This document shows, one piece after another, positions 5,673 through 7,288 of a stretch of 7,288 nt of DNA. This DNA comes from CAZAIO01 sp964485235. Lineage in GTDB: Bacteria; Chloroflexota; Dehalococcoidia; GIF9; UBA5629. Both the position numbers and the translations under genes were made by a program. The notes beneath the pieces are model-generated. The model saw nothing but the letters and a program-made list of their open reading frames with translations, did not search any database and had not been told where the DNA came from. Within the stretch, counting starts at the first letter, position 1. Each line of letters begins with the position of its first letter. The stretch is from positions 1 through 7,288 of the forward strand of contig CAZAIO010000129.1 in assembly GCA_964485235.1 (NCBI GenBank). The letters run 5' to 3'.

Positions 5673-6446
5673 TTGAAACAACTATCTGCTACGATATACT
5701 CCAATACAGAAATACTGTCCGGAATATACCAGATGACCGTCGAAGTGCCCGGGATTGCTGCTATCGCAAAACCAGGACAATTTGCTATGGTGAATTGTGG
5801 CGCAGAATTGTTGCTCAATCGTCCTTTAAGTATTCATCGTGTACAAGGTCTTGACCGGATTTCATTTCTTTACAGTACTATCGGGCAGGGAACATTGAAC
5901 CTGTCCAGGATGGAAAATCAGGAGATTATCCGGCTTATCGGACCGCTTGGTAATAATTTTTCAATCGACGAGCGTGTTCAAAATTTGCTGTTGATAGCCG
6001 GAGGCATGGGGATAGCTCCTCTGATTTTTCTTGCTGAATATGCAGTCGCTCTGGGTAAGTCTGTGACATTTTTAATCGGTGCATCCTCATCATCGCAAGT
6101 TTATCCACAATCACTGTTACCACAAGTAGACCACGTTGTTGTAACCACGGAAGATGGCACACAAGGTATGCAGGGTTTAATAACTGAACTTCTACCGGAC
6201 TATATAAGTCGCGCAGATCAAGTGTTTGCTTGCGGTCCGGTTGCTATGTATAAAACTATTTCCGGTTTTATGAATTCGCGGGAACAGGAAAAACCGGTAC
6301 AGGTCTCGATGGAAGTCAGAATGGGGTGTGGCATGGGTATATGTTACGGATGTAGTATTAAAACACAAAATGGTATGCGTCTTGTGTGTCATGACGGCCC
6401 CGTATTTAAGCTTGATGAAGTCTTTTGGGAGGATAATAAATTATGA
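5673..6446 (+). CDS. pyrK: Dihydroorotate dehydrogenase electron transfer subunit (PyrK)
   Basis: PyrK is the FAD and [2Fe-2S] subunit that links the class 1B dihydroorotate dehydrogenase PyrD to NAD+, at the step after PyrC. Its 257 residues show a ferredoxin-reductase fold: PGQFAMV (34-40), the flavin motif RPLSIHR (50-56), the nucleotide-side GGMGIAPL (110-117) and CGP (187-189). A C-terminal cluster-binding segment follows, with Cys219, Cys224, Cys227 and Cys239 in the CX4CX2CX11C spacing usual for PyrK. The start is TTG at 5673; an in-frame TAA directly upstream excludes a longer form. The ribosome binding site is weak (AGAG about 9 nt or GGAG 15 nt upstream). The 100-bp gap after pyrC has no clear terminator and only a weak TATAAA (5631-5636), so read-through from the pyr promoter is likely. 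The expected partner gene pyrD is not next to it. Confidence 0.94.
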   Translation: MKQLSATIYSNTEILSGIYQMTVEVPGIAAIAKPGQFAMVNCGAELLLNRPLSIHRVQGLDRISFLYSTIGQGTLNLSRMENQEIIRLIGPLGNNFSIDERVQNLLLIAGGMGIAPLIFLAEYAVALGKSVTFLIGASSSSQVYPQSLLPQVDHVVVTTEDGTQGMQGLITELLPDYISRADQVFACGPVAMYKTISGFMNSREQEKPVQVSMEVRMGCGMGICYGCSIKTQNGMRLVCHDGPVFKLDEVFWEDNKL

Positions 6447-6862
6447 CCGTAGTAAGTAAGAGTATCCGGCTGAATACACACGGTTCCTGCCATATGATCG
6501 ATATTACTTCGGAGGTGGCTCAGGCTATAATCGAATCAAAAGTGGAGCATGGAACGGCAACCATTTTTATTCCCGGTTCAACGGCAGGTATAACGACTAT
6601 TGAATATGAAGACGGTGTGTTAAACGATTTCAAGGATATGTGGGATAGAACTGTTCCAAAGAATATAACCTATCAACATGATCGAAAATGGGGAGATGGA
6701 AACGGAAATTCACACGTAAGTGCTTCTCTTCTTGGCCCTTCAATTGTTGTCCCGTTTATAGGTAGAAAATTGACGCTTGGTACATGGCAGCAAATTATTA
6801 TAGTAGATTTTGACAATCGTCCGAGAACACGGGATATTATTATTCAAATCATGGGGGAATAA
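6443..6862 (+). CDS. yjbQ: YjbQ/UPF0047 family protein (secondary thiamine-phosphate synthase enzyme family)
   Basis: This 139-residue protein is a complete member of the YjbQ/UPF0047 family, small trimeric proteins for which a weak thiamine-phosphate synthase activity has been described; the physiological role is unsettled. Visible family motifs are STAGITTIEYEDG (46-58), QHDRKWGDGNGNSHVSASLLGPS (78-100) with the conserved His79 and His91, GTWQ (113-116) and the DFDNRPRTR end region (122-130). ATG at 6443 overlaps the pyrK stop as ATGA, and GGGAGGA lies 9 nt upstream, inside pyrK, so the two genes are probably translated together. Linkage to pyrK might reflect pyrimidine metabolism but this is inference. 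It is the last gene of the block; no strong terminator follows. Confidence 0.93.
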   Translation: MTVVSKSIRLNTHGSCHMIDITSEVAQAIIESKVEHGTATIFIPGSTAGITTIEYEDGVLNDFKDMWDRTVPKNITYQHDRKWGDGNGNSHVSASLLGPSIVVPFIGRKLTLGTWQQIIIVDFDNRPRTRDIIIQIMGE

Positions 6863-7062
6863 AGAATAACGTAATGTCCTCATGCTGTAATATCTCATTG
6901 AGTATAGTGTGCTGTCTTAACGTTATTAAAACAGATTCTAAAGCCGATTATACCTTGCATGTCGATTGTAATACAGGCAGGTTGTGTCAATTATTAAAAT
7001 TGATTAATAACCCTTTCTCTGTTTTACCGAATTTTTAATAATGGTTAGTCTCATGCTTGTTT

Positions 7063-7090
7063 TTGAAAAATATCGATATTGAGGTAGAAT
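7063..7090 (+). promoter_or_regulatory. Promoter of the downstream lipoprotein gene
   Basis: TTGAAA (7063-7068) and TAGAAT (7085-7090) each differ from the consensus hexamers at one position and are separated by 16 bp. The predicted start is near 7097, giving a leader of about 74 nt before the ATG at 7171. A perfect palindrome fills most of the spacer. Confidence 0.6.
7069..7080. promoter_or_regulatory. Perfect 12-bp palindrome in the promoter spacer
   Basis: AATATCGATATT equals its own reverse complement and lies exactly between the -35 and -10 hexamers of the lipoprotein promoter. A protein bound here would block RNA polymerase, so it is a candidate repressor operator. AT-rich sequence produces such palindromes by chance fairly easily, which keeps confidence low. 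Confidence 0.3.
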
Positions 7091-7170
7091 AGAACGATTA
7101 ACAGAAAAATCATATATGTACATACGTAAACGCTGTTATATAGTATACATTTATGCAGGAGTATTATGAC

Positions 7171-7288
7171 ATGAAAAAATCTGCGATTGTTATTGGAGCA
7201 GTGATTTTAATTTTAGCCAGTGTAATGATAACCGGTTGTACGAAGAAGGCGGATGATGCGTCGAAGGGGCAGGTAGTGGAAGTGACGC
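7171..7288 (+). CDS. Putative lipoprotein, N-terminus only (cut by right window edge)
   Basis: The first 39 residues are visible. They form a lipoprotein signal peptide: positive N-region MKK, a hydrophobic core at about residues 5-19, and the lipobox ITGC (20-23) with Cys23 as the lipidation and cleavage site. A charged, Lys/Asp-rich linker follows. The mature protein should be anchored on the outer face of the cytoplasmic membrane. ATG at 7171 is supported by AGGAG 9 nt upstream (7157-7161); the ATG at 7166 runs into a stop after two codons. The gene has its own promoter and so is separate from the pyr cluster. A solute-binding protein is a common possibility for such a start, but nothing visible identifies the function. 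Confidence 0.8.
   Translation, partial: MKKSAIVIGAVILILASVMITGCTKKADDASKGQVVEVT

Larger units (their letters stand above)
6863..7170. other. 308-bp non-coding region after the YjbQ gene
   Basis: AT-rich, with no clear intrinsic terminator for the upstream cluster. AATAACGT (6865-6872) and ACGTTATT (6920-6927) form an 8-bp inverted repeat 47 nt apart. A weak all-A/T hairpin, TTATTAA/TTAATAA (6991-6997 with 7004-7010), overlaps a CAATT/AATTG palindrome (6988-7002). Neither is followed by a proper T run. The right part holds the promoter of the lipoprotein gene. A 54-codon open frame (6874-7038) is present but has no ribosome binding site. Confidence 0.6.

Noticed and set aside
6874..7038. A 54-codon ATG open frame on the plus strand, with six cysteines
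   Set aside because: There is no ribosome binding site, it overlaps inverted repeats in an AT-rich gap, its composition shows no recognisable domain and it stops just before the next promoter. It is most likely chance.

Overview
The window looks like a chromosomal segment from a strictly anaerobic, non-proteobacterial bacterium. Three clues point there: a pair of benzoyl-CoA-reductase-type ATPase (electron activase) genes, a de novo pyrimidine cluster headed by pyrR with a recognisable PyrR-binding RNA leader, and a PyrK-type (NAD-linked) dihydroorotate dehydrogenase electron-transfer subunit. PyrR attenuation is typical of Bacillota and some related phyla and is not expected in Proteobacteria. 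The general look of PyrB and PyrK makes me favour an aromatic-degrading member of Chloroflexota (Dehalococcoidia-like). That taxonomic guess is inference from remembered families, and an anaerobic Bacillota is the main alternative. Base composition is moderate, and the intergenic regions are clearly AT-rich.

Left part, minus strand (1-2370). The order of transcription is a ThiF/MoeB/HesA-type E1-like adenylyltransferase (1639-2370), an AT-rich 334-bp gap carrying a candidate extended -10 promoter and a palindromic operator-like site, then bzdP (459-1304) overlapping bzdQ by 4 bp. bzdQ (1-462) runs off the left edge. BzdP and BzdQ together would form the ATP-hydrolysing, [4Fe-4S]-bridged module of a class I benzoyl-CoA reductase or a close relative. 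The catalytic subunits (BzdN/BzdO type) are not in the window.

Centre, plus strand (about 2499-6862). A 291-bp divergent region separates the adenylyltransferase gene from the pyr cluster. It holds a plausible sigma-70-type promoter with an extended -10 (2499-2527), a 14-nt exact match to the PyrR-binding loop consensus (2552-2565), a long imperfect antiterminator pairing and a 9-bp terminator hairpin followed by six Ts. The 3' arm of that terminator contains the Shine-Dalgarno sequence of pyrR, so one hairpin could stop transcription and also hide the ribosome binding site. It is followed by pyrR-pyrB-pyrC, overlapping by 4 bp and 1 bp. After a 100-bp gap come pyrK and a YjbQ/UPF0047-family gene, overlapping by 4 bp. 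carA, carB, pyrD, pyrE and pyrF are absent from the window.

Right end (6863-7288). A 308-bp non-coding stretch contains a good promoter whose spacer holds a perfect 12-bp palindrome. It leads to the first 39 codons of a lipoprotein gene that is cut by the window edge.

Together PyrB and PyrC perform two consecutive steps of UMP synthesis, PyrK would supply the electron-transfer half of the next step, and PyrR senses UMP/UTP to shut the cluster down. The bzd and adenylyltransferase genes are a separate, divergent unit. No mobile element, CRISPR array, tRNA or rRNA was seen.
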